A DNA stretch of 13,609 nt from DASXTS01 sp036505275 (GTDB taxonomy: Bacteria > Actinomycetota > Actinomycetes > Mycobacteriales > Pseudonocardiaceae). The translations under genes were made by a program, and so were the position numbers. The notes below the pieces were generated by a model. The model worked only from the letters and a program-made list of their open reading frames with translations, was not told the origin of the DNA and searched no databases. Location: the NCBI GenBank assembly GCA_036505275.1, contig DASXTS010000218.1, positions 1 through 13,609 of the forward strand, given 5' to 3'. This document shows positions 6,592-13,295 of this stretch, in pieces. Every line of letters begins with the position of its first letter. The first letter of the stretch is position 1.

Positions 6592-7779
6592 ATGCCCGCG
6601 AACGTCATGAGCTGGTACCGGCCGATGGCCGGGCGGAGCACCGGCGAGGAGCATCGCACGGCCACTCCGCTGGAGCTGTTCTTCGACCTGTGCTTCGTCG
6701 TGGCGGTGGCGCTGGCGGCCGAACGGTTGCATCACGCGGTCGCCGAGAACCACATCGGCCATGGCCTGGTCGGCTACCTCACCGTGTTCTTCGCGGTGTG
6801 GTGGGCGTGGATGAACTTCACCTGGTTCGCCTCGGCGTACGACACGGACGACGGCGTGTACCGGCTGACCACGCTGGTCCAGATCGCCGGGGTGCTGGTG
6901 CTGGCGGCCGGGGTGCCGCGCGCGTTCGACAACACCGACTTCACGGTGATCACCGCGGGCTACGTCCTGATGCGGCTGGCCATGGTGGGTCAGTGGCTGC
7001 GGGCCGCGCACGGGGATCCGGCGCGGCGGCCGTGCGCGCTGCGGTACGCCGCCGGTATCACCATCGTGCAGGCCGGCTGGGTGGCGCGGCTCGCGCTGCC
7101 GGCCGGGACGGCCATCCCCAGCTTTCTGGTGCTGGCCGCGGCCGAGCTCGCGGTGCCGCTGTGGGCCGAGCGAGCTCCCGCCACGCCGTGGCACCGGGAG
7201 CACATCGCCGAGCGCTTCGGGCTGTTCACGCTGATCGTCCTCGGCGAGTCGGTGCTGGCCGCGACCACCGCGGTGCAGTCGGCGCTGGACGGGGCTCGTG
7301 GGCACGGCACACGCGACCTGCTGTCGCTGGCCGGCGCCGGCGTGGTCGTCGTCTTCTCGATGTGGTGGCTGTACTTCGACACCCCGGCCCACGACCTGCT
7401 GACCAGCGTGCGGATGGCCTTCGCCTGGGGCTACGGTCACCTGGCGATCTTCGCGTCGGTCGCGGCCGTTGGGGCCGGGTTGCAGGTGAATGTGGACTAC
7501 GCGCTGCACGTTGCGCATATCGGGCCGGCCACGGCGGGCGCGGCGATAGCCGTGCCGGTGGCGTTGTACCTGGTCAGCGTGTGGGTGCTGCAGGTGTGCC
7601 CGCACCAGCGGGGGTTGCTGGCCGCGGCGTTCCCGGTGGCTGCGGTGCTCGTGCTGGCCACCCCGTTCATGCCGGCCCCGGTGCACGCCACGGCGGCAGT
7701 GCTGGCCGTGCTGGTCGCCGTGACAACCGCCACCGCCAGCCACCGGGCCACCGCGCGTCGAAAGCCCGCCGCTGGCTAG
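6592..7779 (+). CDS. ltrA: Low temperature requirement protein A (LtrA) family membrane protein
   Basis: 395 residues from ATG at 6592; ATG at 6607 is equally possible, since neither has a good ribosome site. The family signature ATPLELFFDLCFVVAVAL lies near residues 24-41, followed by AVWWAWMNFTWFASAYDTDD (69-88) and HIAERFGLFTLIVLGESV in the middle, all typical of LtrA. Most of the protein is hydrophobic, with some 10-12 predicted membrane helices. LtrA was named for a Listeria gene needed for growth at low temperature. Its molecular role is unresolved, and actinomycetes carry many copies. It diverges from the anchored protein on its left and converges on the DUF6328 gene on its right with only 16 bases between stops. 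No clear link to the caspase systems is visible. Confidence 0.9.
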   Translation: MPANVMSWYRPMAGRSTGEEHRTATPLELFFDLCFVVAVALAAERLHHAVAENHIGHGLVGYLTVFFAVWWAWMNFTWFASAYDTDDGVYRLTTLVQIAGVLVLAAGVPRAFDNTDFTVITAGYVLMRLAMVGQWLRAAHGDPARRPCALRYAAGITIVQAGWVARLALPAGTAIPSFLVLAAAELAVPLWAERAPATPWHREHIAERFGLFTLIVLGESVLAATTAVQSALDGARGHGTRDLLSLAGAGVVVVFSMWWLYFDTPAHDLLTSVRMAFAWGYGHLAIFASVAAVGAGLQVNVDYALHVAHIGPATAGAAIAVPVALYLVSVWVLQVCPHQRGLLAAAFPVAAVLVLATPFMPAPVHATAAVLAVLVAVTTATASHRATARRKPAAG

Positions 7780-7781
7780 CC

Positions 7782-7797
7782 AGTGTCGCGTGACACT
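7782..7797. terminator. Possible bidirectional terminator between convergent genes
   Basis: AGTGTC-GCGT-GACACT forms a 6-bp stem with a 4-base loop exactly in the space between the convergent stops of ltrA and the DUF6328 gene. There is no T-tract, which is common in actinomycete terminators, so support is moderate. Confidence 0.45.
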
Positions 7798-8281
7798 AGG
7801 GACCCAAGTTCCGCCGATTGCGCAGCGGCAGCGGCATGGCGAACCAGAGGCCGAAGAAGACCACGCCGCCGACGACGCCGATGAGCTCGGCCCGCCAGCC
7901 GGGCACGGTCATTGTCGCGACCAGCAGCACGGTGCAGGTCATGGCGCCGGCGAGCAGCACGAGGCCGGCCACCGCGAACCGGTTGGCGGCGCGCAGGATC
8001 TCTATCCGGCGCCCGCGGCGGAAGAGCACCCGGTGCCATGCGGCAGGAGCGGTCAGCGCCGCGGTCGCGCCGGCGGCGAGCAGCACGGTGATCAGGTGCA
8101 GGTCACGGACGAACGCCGAGGCCCGCTCGAACACGGGCGTGAAGACCACGGTGAGCAGGAACGCGAACAGAATTTGAATGCCGGCCTGGGCCACCCGCAG
8201 CTCCTGGAGGAGCTCGCTGAAGTTGCGCTCGAGCCGGTCCGCTTCGGACTCCTCGCCGTCCTCGCCGTCCTCGCCGGCCAT
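7796..8281 (-). CDS. DUF6328 family integral membrane protein
   Basis: 161 residues. The ATG at 8281 overlaps the last base of the upstream exporter's stop (TGATG), so translation is probably coupled. A short acidic N-terminus (GEDGEDGEESEAD) precedes the family core RNFSELLQELRVAQAGIQIL, then about four membrane helices (31-50, 61-82, 102-122, 131-150), with the basic loop WHRVLFRRGRR between helices two and three. This matches DUF6328, a family of small actinobacterial membrane proteins without known function. The co-transcribed partner is an EamA transporter; a shared function is not shown. The 9-bp repeated coding of EDG in the acidic stretch is a local curiosity only. Confidence 0.85.
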   Translation of the reverse strand: MAGEDGEDGEESEADRLERNFSELLQELRVAQAGIQILFAFLLTVVFTPVFERASAFVRDLHLITVLLAAGATAALTAPAAWHRVLFRRGRRIEILRAANRFAVAGLVLLAGAMTCTVLLVATMTVPGWRAELIGVVGGVVFFGLWFAMPLPLRNRRNLGP

Positions 8282-9231
8282 CAGGCCGCTGCCGGCGCCG
8301 GGGGCGCGAGCACCATCGGCCGGGCCGAGCGCACCCGCTCGTGCCAGCCAAGCGCCGTGACGGAGACCACCACCACGGCAAAGCCCAGCCACTGCGTCCA
8401 GGTCAGTCGCGCGCCGAGCAGCCCCACGCCCACCAACGCCGCGGTCACCGGGAAGGCCAGTTCGGCCAGTGTCGCCCGCGAGGCCGGCGTGGCCCGCAGG
8501 CCGATGTAGTACAGCGACAGCGCGAGCAGCCCAGGGATGAGCGCGAGCAGTACGAGGCCGGTTGCGTTGTCCCAGCCGACGGCCAGCCGGGCGTGGGTCA
8601 GCTGCAGGACCACGGCCGCTGCCGGGAGGCCGAAGACGAATCGCAGGACAGTGACGTCGCGCGGGGACATCGACACCGCCACCATTCGGCCGAGCACGGT
8701 GCCGCCCGCCCACAGCCCCGCGGCACCGAGCGCCAGCAGCGCCGCCTTGGCGGCCGCGACCTGCACCGACAACGGGTCGCGGAAGGCCAGCAGCCAGGCC
8801 CCTGCCAGCGCCGGCACGGCAAAGACGAAATACCCGGGCCGCAGCCGCTCCCGCAGCAGTAGGTACGCGGCGAGCACCGCGAACACCGGCTGCAGCTTCT
8901 GCAGCACCAGCGGAGTGATCGGCCCGCCGAGCCGGAACGCCGCGGTGAACAGTGCCGTCGCGACCGCGGAAGCGCCGACCCCGATCGCCACCAGCGCGGC
9001 CTGCTGGCGCCCGGTGGCCGCCACGAACGCCCGCAACGCGGACGGCACGAACGGCAGCAGCACCGCAACGATGATCACGTGCTCCCAGAACACCACGCTG
9101 GCCGCCGGCAACACGTCGGCCAGGGGCTTGCGAAGCAGCCCGTCGGTGCCCCACAGCGCGGCCGCGCAGGCCACCAGCCAGGTCCGGTCCGGAGCGCGGC
9201 GGGTCAGAGGTTCGGTCACAGCGCACGACAC
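8281..9231 (-). CDS. EamA/DMT-family transporter
   Basis: 316 residues from GTG at 9231, or 312 from GTG at 9219; neither has a ribosome site, so a leaderless transcript is possible. The sequence shows two EamA repeats of about five helices each (roughly 18-150 and 160-295). The first contains ALWGTDGLLRKPL and LQKLQPVFAVLAAYLLLRER, and the second LSLYYIGLRATPASRATLAE and ELAFPVTAALVGVGLL. Both repeats hold the conserved proline and glutamate positions of drug/metabolite exporters at the cytoplasmic membrane. Substrates of this family range from amino acids and their derivatives to purines; none can be assigned. It overlaps the DUF6328 start by one base and diverges from the second caspase gene across a 143-base gap that contains a strong stem-loop. 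Confidence 0.92.
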   Translation of the reverse strand: MSCAVTEPLTRRAPDRTWLVACAAALWGTDGLLRKPLADVLPAASVVFWEHVIIVAVLLPFVPSALRAFVAATGRQQAALVAIGVGASAVATALFTAAFRLGGPITPLVLQKLQPVFAVLAAYLLLRERLRPGYFVFAVPALAGAWLLAFRDPLSVQVAAAKAALLALGAAGLWAGGTVLGRMVAVSMSPRDVTVLRFVFGLPAAAVVLQLTHARLAVGWDNATGLVLLALIPGLLALSLYYIGLRATPASRATLAELAFPVTAALVGVGLLGARLTWTQWLGFAVVVVSVTALGWHERVRSARPMVLAPPAPAAA

Positions 9232-9238
9232 TAGCGGC

Positions 9239-9270
9239 CACCACGGATCGACCCGCAGGTCGCCGTGGTG
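9239..9270. promoter_or_regulatory. Strong stem-loop in the divergent gap between exporter and caspase
   Basis: CACCACGG (9239-9246), two unpaired bases, CGACC (9249-9253), loop CGCA, GGTCG (9258-9262), CCGTGGTG (9263-9270). This gives 13 paired positions with one 2-base bulge and a tetraloop. It begins 8 bases upstream of the exporter start and over 100 bases before the caspase start. It may be an operator for a dimeric regulator, or an RNA hairpin in the exporter leader. It is not followed by a T-tract in either direction. Confidence 0.6.
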
Positions 9271-9374
9271 ACCAAGGAACTGAAACGATCACCCGTACGG
9301 CCCATATCTGCGCCGCCTCCGGCGTGCTCCTCTCCAGTTAGGTCCCGGTCGGGGGCACGTCGAAGGAGCGGGCC

Positions 9375-10322
9375 ATGCCGAAGGCGATCTCCGTCCACGT
9401 CGGACTGAACCACGTCGACCACGGCGCCTACGGCGGCTGGGACGGCACTCTCGCCGGCTGCATCAACGATGCGCACGACCTGGCCGTCATCGCCACCAGC
9501 GAGGGCTTCCGCACCTCCATCCTGGTTGACCGCCAGGCCACGGCCGGCGCGGTGCTCTCGGCCGTCCGCGCCGCTGCCAGCCGGCTCACCGCCGGCGACG
9601 TGTTCCTGCTCACCTTCGCCGGGCACGGCGGGCAGATCGAGGACGTCGACGACGAGCTGGCCGAGCCGCACGGTTTCGATCAGACCTGGGCGTGCTGGGA
9701 CCGCCAGCTGCTCGACGACGAGATGCATGCCGCGCTGGCCGAGTTCGCCCGTGACGTCCGTGTCATCGTCGTCGCCGACTCCTGTCACAGCGGCACGGTG
9801 ACGAGGAACGCCATGTCGCCATCGCCGCCGGTGCGGACCCCGGACGGCGCCCGCCGAGCGAGGATGATCCCGGCCGCGGTCGCCCGCGGCGACGCGCTCC
9901 GCCGGCACGGCACGTACATCCGGGCCAGGCGCAACGCCCGTGCCGAGCTGCGCAGGGCCATGGCCAGGCTGCGCACCCTCAACCGCCGCGAGGCCGGCCT
10001 GCGCAAGCCGACCGCCTGCCTCGGCGCCAGGGTCGTGTTCCTGGCCGGCTGCCAAGACAACCAGGTCTCCTACGACGGCCCCGGCAACGGCGCCTTCACC
10101 GCCGCCCTGCTCGCCGTCTGGAATGGCGGCCGTTTCGACGGCACCTACGCCGACCTCGTCTCGGCCATCCGCGCCAGGATGACCTCCCAGACGCCGCAGT
10201 ACCTGGCCGTCGGCCTCGGCGCTTCCGCCTGGGAGGCGACTCGTCCGTTCATCGTCGACATCACCGACGACCTCGAACCGATCGGCGTCCTGGACGCGAC
10301 CGAGCTGCGCGCCACCCGCTGA
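9375..10322 (+). CDS. Caspase-like (metacaspase type) peptidase C14 protein
   Basis: 315 residues from ATG at 9375, with GGAG 6 bases upstream. It has the caspase fold elements GLNHVDHGAYGGWDG, GCINDAHDLAVIA (28-40) and the catalytic His84 in LLTFAGHGGQ. Cys137 in VVADSCHSGT is the nucleophile, with Asp135 beside it as in Arg/Lys-specific metacaspases. An arginine-rich segment (about 155-215) interrupts the domain before the small-subunit part (AGCQDNQVSYDGPGNGAFT, about 229-247). By analogy with metacaspases it may be an autoprocessed linker. No signal peptide, membrane helix or additional domain is present, so it is probably cytoplasmic and soluble. It belongs to a different subtype from the membrane-bound caspase five kilobases away. 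It is followed by dusB after 19 bases, so it is probably co-transcribed; a functional tie to tRNA modification is not evident. Confidence 0.92.
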   Translation: MPKAISVHVGLNHVDHGAYGGWDGTLAGCINDAHDLAVIATSEGFRTSILVDRQATAGAVLSAVRAAASRLTAGDVFLLTFAGHGGQIEDVDDELAEPHGFDQTWACWDRQLLDDEMHAALAEFARDVRVIVVADSCHSGTVTRNAMSPSPPVRTPDGARRARMIPAAVARGDALRRHGTYIRARRNARAELRRAMARLRTLNRREAGLRKPTACLGARVVFLAGCQDNQVSYDGPGNGAFTAALLAVWNGGRFDGTYADLVSAIRARMTSQTPQYLAVGLGASAWEATRPFIVDITDDLEPIGVLDATELRATR

Positions 10323-10341
10323 GGCAAGCCGGCAGGACACA

Positions 10342-11487
10342 ATGTGCCCCGTGCAGGTGGCTGCTCCGGCGTTGCGGATCGGGCCGTTCGCGGTGGCTCC
10401 GCCGGTCGTGCTTGCCCCGATGGCCGGCATCACGAATATCGCGTTCCGCAGGCTGTGCCGGGAGCAGGGCGCCGGGCTCTACGTCTGCGAGATGATCACC
10501 TCGAGGGCCCTGCTCGAACGCAATGCAGAGACCATGCACATGATCGCCTTCGACGCCGATGAGTACCCGCGGTCGCTGCAGCTGTACGGCGTCGATCCGG
10601 AGACGGTGGGCGCGGCCGTTCGGATGATCGCCGACGAAGGCCTGGCCGACCACGTCGACCTCAATTTCGGGTGCCCGGTGCCCAAGGTGACCCGACGCGG
10701 CGGCGGCGCTGCACTGCCGTACAAGCGTGCGCTGTTCGCCGATATCGTGGCCGCCGCCGTACGAGCCGCCGTACCCCACGGCATCCCGGTCACCGTCAAG
10801 TTCCGGATCGGCATCGATGACGAGCACACCACCTACCTGGACGCCGGCCGCCTCGCCGCCGATGCCGGTGTGGCCGCGGTGGCACTGCACGCCCGCACCG
10901 CCGCGCAGCGCTACTCGGGGCGGGCCGACTGGGCGGCCGTCGCGAAGCTGCGGGACGCGGTGCCGGCACACGTGCCGGTGCTCGGCAACGGCGACATCTT
11001 CGCCGCATCCGACGCGCTGCGGATGATCCGCGAGACCGGTTGCGACGGCGTGGTGATCGGCCGCGGCTGCCTCGGCCGGCCGTGGCTCTTCGGCGAGCTG
11101 GAGACCGCATTCCGGGGCCTGCCCGCGCCGCCGCCTCCGACCCTCGGCCGGATCGCCGGCATCCTGCGCCGGCACGCCGAGCTCATGCGCGACCACGTCG
11201 GGGAGTACCGGGCCAGCCGCGAGATCCGCAAGCACATCGCCTGGTACCTGCGCGGCTTCCCGGTGCCCGGTGGGCTGCGGCAGGCGCTGGCGCTGGTCTC
11301 CTCGCTGACCGAGCTGGACACCCTGCTCTTGCGGTTGCCGGCCGACATGCCCTATCCGCAGGAGGCGGAGGGCCCGCGCGGCCGGCAGGGCAGCCCCGGC
11401 CGCGTGGTGCTCCCGGCCGGCTGGCTGGACGACCCGGACGACCGCACTGTCCCGGCCGGTGCCGAACTCGCCCACTCCGGTGGCTGA
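10342..11487 (+). CDS. dusB: tRNA-dihydrouridine synthase B
   Basis: 381 residues, FMN-dependent enzyme that reduces uridine in the D-loop of tRNA to dihydrouridine with NADPH. The TIM barrel spans roughly residues 12-250. Characteristic pieces are VVLAPMAGITNIAFRRLC (22-39), SLQLYGVDPE, DLNFGCPVPKVTRRGGGAAL with the catalytic Cys111, VTVKFRIGID, LHARTAAQRYSG and the FMN phosphate-binding stretch VLGNGDIF followed by GVVIGRGCLGRPWLF. The C-terminal helical domain (about 260-345) recognises tRNA. The last 35 residues are low-complexity and vary in the family. ATG at 10342 has AGGA 4 bases upstream. It is a housekeeping gene sitting between a caspase gene and a lipoprotein gene that overlaps its 3' end. 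Confidence 0.95.
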   Translation: MCPVQVAAPALRIGPFAVAPPVVLAPMAGITNIAFRRLCREQGAGLYVCEMITSRALLERNAETMHMIAFDADEYPRSLQLYGVDPETVGAAVRMIADEGLADHVDLNFGCPVPKVTRRGGGAALPYKRALFADIVAAAVRAAVPHGIPVTVKFRIGIDDEHTTYLDAGRLAADAGVAAVALHARTAAQRYSGRADWAAVAKLRDAVPAHVPVLGNGDIFAASDALRMIRETGCDGVVIGRGCLGRPWLFGELETAFRGLPAPPPPTLGRIAGILRRHAELMRDHVGEYRASREIRKHIAWYLRGFPVPGGLRQALALVSSLTELDTLLLRLPADMPYPQEAEGPRGRQGSPGRVVLPAGWLDDPDDRTVPAGAELAHSGG

Positions 11488-11929
11488 ACGGTGCGCGGCG
11501 GCGCTGCTCGCGGCGGCGCTGTCCACGGCGGCCTGCACTACCACCGTGATCGGGCGGCCGGTCGCCTTGCCCGTGCTGGACATGGACCGGTCGTTGATCG
11601 CGGACTACTTCGAGCGGAGCAACACCGCCGCGCGGGACGGAGCCGAGGCACAGGAACGGTTCCTGGCGAGCACCGAGCACCCCGATTTCGTCCGGCAATG
11701 CGACCTGGGCGGGCTGACCGTGATGCTCGAGCCGACCCTGAGTACCCTGCGGCCGGACGACGGTTGGCGACCGGCCGGCGCGCACCAGGCGCCCCGCGGC
11801 CGGCTCTACGCGGTGGCGGTGACCGTCACGGTGCGGCGCGGCGAGAGCACCCTCGGCACCCAGATCGGCTCCATGCATGTCGTGGTGCTTGACGCTACGG
11901 CGTACGGCTTCGCGCCGTGTCCCAGCTGA
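11480..11929 (+). CDS. Small putative lipoprotein, unknown function
   Basis: 149 residues from GTG at 11480, which overlaps the dusB stop by 8 bases; an upstream in-frame GTG at 11459 would give 156 residues and a 29-base overlap. Neither has a ribosome site, so translational coupling to dusB is likely. The N-terminus VAERCAAALLAAALSTAAC is a short hydrophobic signal ending in a lipobox-like LSTAAC, so the mature chain would begin at Cys19 and be anchored to the outer face of the membrane. The start of the mature chain, TTTVIGRPVALP, resembles many actinobacterial lipoproteins. The rest is a compact domain with YAVAVTVTVRRGE and GSMHVVVLDATAYGF as likely strands. I do not recognise a family with confidence. 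Confidence 0.75.
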   Translation: MAERCAAALLAAALSTAACTTTVIGRPVALPVLDMDRSLIADYFERSNTAARDGAEAQERFLASTEHPDFVRQCDLGGLTVMLEPTLSTLRPDDGWRPAGAHQAPRGRLYAVAVTVTVRRGESTLGTQIGSMHVVVLDATAYGFAPCPS

Positions 11930-11969
11930 ATCGTTCGCGCCGGCAAACAGCCATACCAGATCCTCGATC

Positions 11970-11998
11970 TTGGCAATCCCCGGAATTCGATCAAAAGT
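11970..11998 (+). promoter_or_regulatory. Candidate promoter of the GGDEF gene
   Basis: TTGGCA (11970-11975), 17 bases, AAAAGT (11993-11998). The -35 is good, the -10 is poor (3 of 6). It lies in the AT-richer part of the gap, pointing toward the cyclase. Confidence 0.25.
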
Positions 11999-12171
11999 CC
12001 GCTTCTGACCTGCACGAATAGCGTTGTTTATGGCGACCCTTCGGCGTCCGGAGACGCGATAAATGCTCACCTGTTTGGAGCATCGGCGCAGTCGTCCCTT
12101 CGAGCGAATCGCAGATCGGCGTATCTGTGGCCATAAAGGAAAGGTCCATACCAGTCGACATTTCCACCAGT

Positions 12172-12179
12172 GGAGGTGA
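12172..12179 (+). promoter_or_regulatory. Ribosome binding site of the GGDEF gene
   Basis: GGAGGTGA, a near-perfect anti-16S match, 6 bases before the GTG at 12186. It settles the start codon. Confidence 0.85.
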
Positions 12180-12185
12180 GCGCCG

Positions 12186-13007
12186 GTGACCGCACTGCGA
12201 CCAGAGGACCGTCACCGCATCTCCGCGGCCGCGGCGCACGAGTCGATCGCGACGCGGTTGGCGGCCGCGGGTCAATGGCGCCAGGCGTACGAGCACCTGC
12301 GCACCGCGTTGGCGCTGTACCACGCCGAGTTCGACGCCCCGATCCGGGTGCCGGAGCAGCTGCGGCGCGAGGTCGACCGGCTGCGCCAGGAGCATGCCGA
12401 GGCCCGCGAGCAGAGCCTGCGCGACAGCCTCACCGACTCCTACAACCGCCGCTACCTCGACCAGCGACTGGTGGGGCTGCTCACCGACCGCACCGCCGAG
12501 CCGGACGGGCTCGCCGTTGCACTCATGGACCTGGATTGGTTCAAGCGCGTCAACGACAACTTCGGGCACCTGCTCGGCGACCGGGTGCTGCAACGAGTGG
12601 TCGAGCTGCTCTGCACCGAGCTGCCGGACGGCGCGTTCTGCGCCAGATATGGCGGCGAGGAGTTCGCGCTCGTCATGCCGGGCCTCGATGCCGATACCGC
12701 GATGGCAGTGTGCGAGGCGTCCAGGGCACGGATCGAGCGCCATCCGTGGGACGAGTTGGCCGCCGGCCTTCGGGTCACAGTCAGCTGTGGAGTGGCCCAT
12801 GAGGGCCCGCGCACCGCGGGTATCGACGCCGCACATCAGCTTCGCTGCGCGGACATCCTGCTCTACGCGGCCAAGCAGTCGGGTCGCAATGCCGTGGCGT
12901 ATCGCGTTGACGGGCAGGTGCGGCTGGCCGGGCAGGCTGCCGGCCGGCGGAGCATCGCCCAGCCCGCGGCGCCGGCGACCTTGCCGAGGGCGGCCGCCGG
13001 CGATTGA
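12186..13007 (+). CDS. GGDEF domain protein, probable diguanylate cyclase
   Basis: 273 residues. Residues 1-50 are helical, with a TPR-like look (LAAAGQWRQAYEHLRTALAL). Residues 55-79 form a coiled linker (LRREVDRLRQEHAEAREQ), followed by the usual DSLTDSYNRRYLD entry into the GGDEF domain (about 80-242). The metal-binding and catalytic positions are present: Asp115 in MDLDWFK, Asn124, and the active-site motif GGEEF at 156-160 (Glu158 second metal ligand). GGEEF is a fully active variant in the family, so synthesis of cyclic di-GMP from two GTP is expected. The inhibitory RxxD site five residues before the motif is missing, so product inhibition is probably absent. No membrane helix is present, so it is cytoplasmic. 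The Ala/Pro-rich tail after 250 has no recognised role. The strong ribosome site and long leader suggest separate transcription. Confidence 0.93.
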   Translation: MTALRPEDRHRISAAAAHESIATRLAAAGQWRQAYEHLRTALALYHAEFDAPIRVPEQLRREVDRLRQEHAEAREQSLRDSLTDSYNRRYLDQRLVGLLTDRTAEPDGLAVALMDLDWFKRVNDNFGHLLGDRVLQRVVELLCTELPDGAFCARYGGEEFALVMPGLDADTAMAVCEASRARIERHPWDELAAGLRVTVSCGVAHEGPRTAGIDAAHQLRCADILLYAAKQSGRNAVAYRVDGQVRLAGQAAGRRSIAQPAAPATLPRAAAGD

Positions 13008-13174
13008 GCGCTGACCACCATGATGGCCGACGGTGCAACCGGCCGGCCGCGTAGTGCCTCGATCTGCTCGCGGGTCTGCGGCATCGGCCCCTCCACCGCG
13101 GATGCCGAGTGATCGTCTCCCGATCAGCCGCCAGTCGGGGCGCGGCGCCCCTCGTCGCACCGCGCCGCATAGCG

Positions 13175-13207
13175 GGCGCACCACCTTCTGGGGGTGGGTA
13201 GTGCGCC
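13175..13207. terminator. Inverted repeat, possible terminator after the GGDEF gene
   Basis: GGCGCAC (13175-13181) and GTGCGCC (13201-13207) pair perfectly around a 19-base interior that can pair further (ACC with GGT). It has no T-tract. It could end the GGDEF transcript or serve as an operator. Confidence 0.4.
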
Positions 13208-13251
13208 ATTTGGATCGCCGTTACCATCGCGCAATCGAGGGGCACGGTTAG

Positions 13252-13278
13252 GTAACGGTTGCGGGGGCCGCAGGTTAC
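13252..13278 (+). promoter_or_regulatory. Two-part hairpin just upstream of the ribosome site of the proline-rich gene
   Basis: GTAAC (13252-13256) pairs with GTTAC (13274-13278), and TGCGG (13260-13264) with CCGCA (13268-13272), with a GGG loop. It ends 4 bases before the ribosome site, so it may affect translation or be an operator. GGTTA-type motifs recur around it. Confidence 0.35.
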
Positions 13279-13282
13279 GGTT

Positions 13283-13291
13283 GGAGGGAGG
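13283..13291 (+). promoter_or_regulatory. Ribosome binding site of the proline-rich gene
   Basis: GGAGGGAGG, 4 bases before GTG at 13296. It supports that start in the absence of recognisable homology. Confidence 0.7.
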
Positions 13292-13295
13292 TCGA

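Larger units (their letters stand above)
11930..12185 (+). promoter_or_regulatory. Structured leader region upstream of the GGDEF gene
   Basis: This 256-base gap is visibly richer in A and T than its surroundings and holds no convincing gene. It contains two neighbouring hairpins: GCGTC-CGGA-GACGC (12044-12057) and ATGCTC-9 bases-GAGCAT (12063-12083). The ribosome site of the cyclase follows at 12172. It does not resemble the cyclic-di-GMP riboswitch core as I know it, but it could be a regulatory leader. Confidence 0.4.
13008..13295. other. Gap between the GGDEF gene and the proline-rich gene
   Basis: 288 bases without a convincing gene. It holds two inverted repeats listed separately. A short minus-strand frame beginning at 13084 was considered and not accepted. 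Confidence 0.5.

Noticed and set aside
9275..9300. GGAAC followed by CGTA as an ECF sigma promoter for the second caspase
   Set aside because: The spacing of 13 bases is shorter than expected for known ECF promoters.
11183..12070. Minus-strand frame beginning in the AT-richer gap (MSIYRVSGRRRVAINNAI)
   Set aside because: Most of it is antisense to the lipoprotein and dusB genes, there is no ribosome site at its GTG, and the first 46 residues match nothing I recognise.
11930..12185. Cyclic-di-GMP (GEMM) riboswitch upstream of the GGDEF gene
   Set aside because: GGCAAAC occurs near 11942 but the rest of the conserved core and the paired stems of the aptamer are not found.
12863..13084. Minus-strand frame starting MPQTREQIEALRGRPVAPSA with GGAGGGG shortly upstream
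   Set aside because: The start looks plausible, but two thirds of the frame lies antisense to the end of the GGDEF gene, the rest has no recognisable family and the composition follows the opposite strand. It could be a gene fragment of about 26 residues at most.
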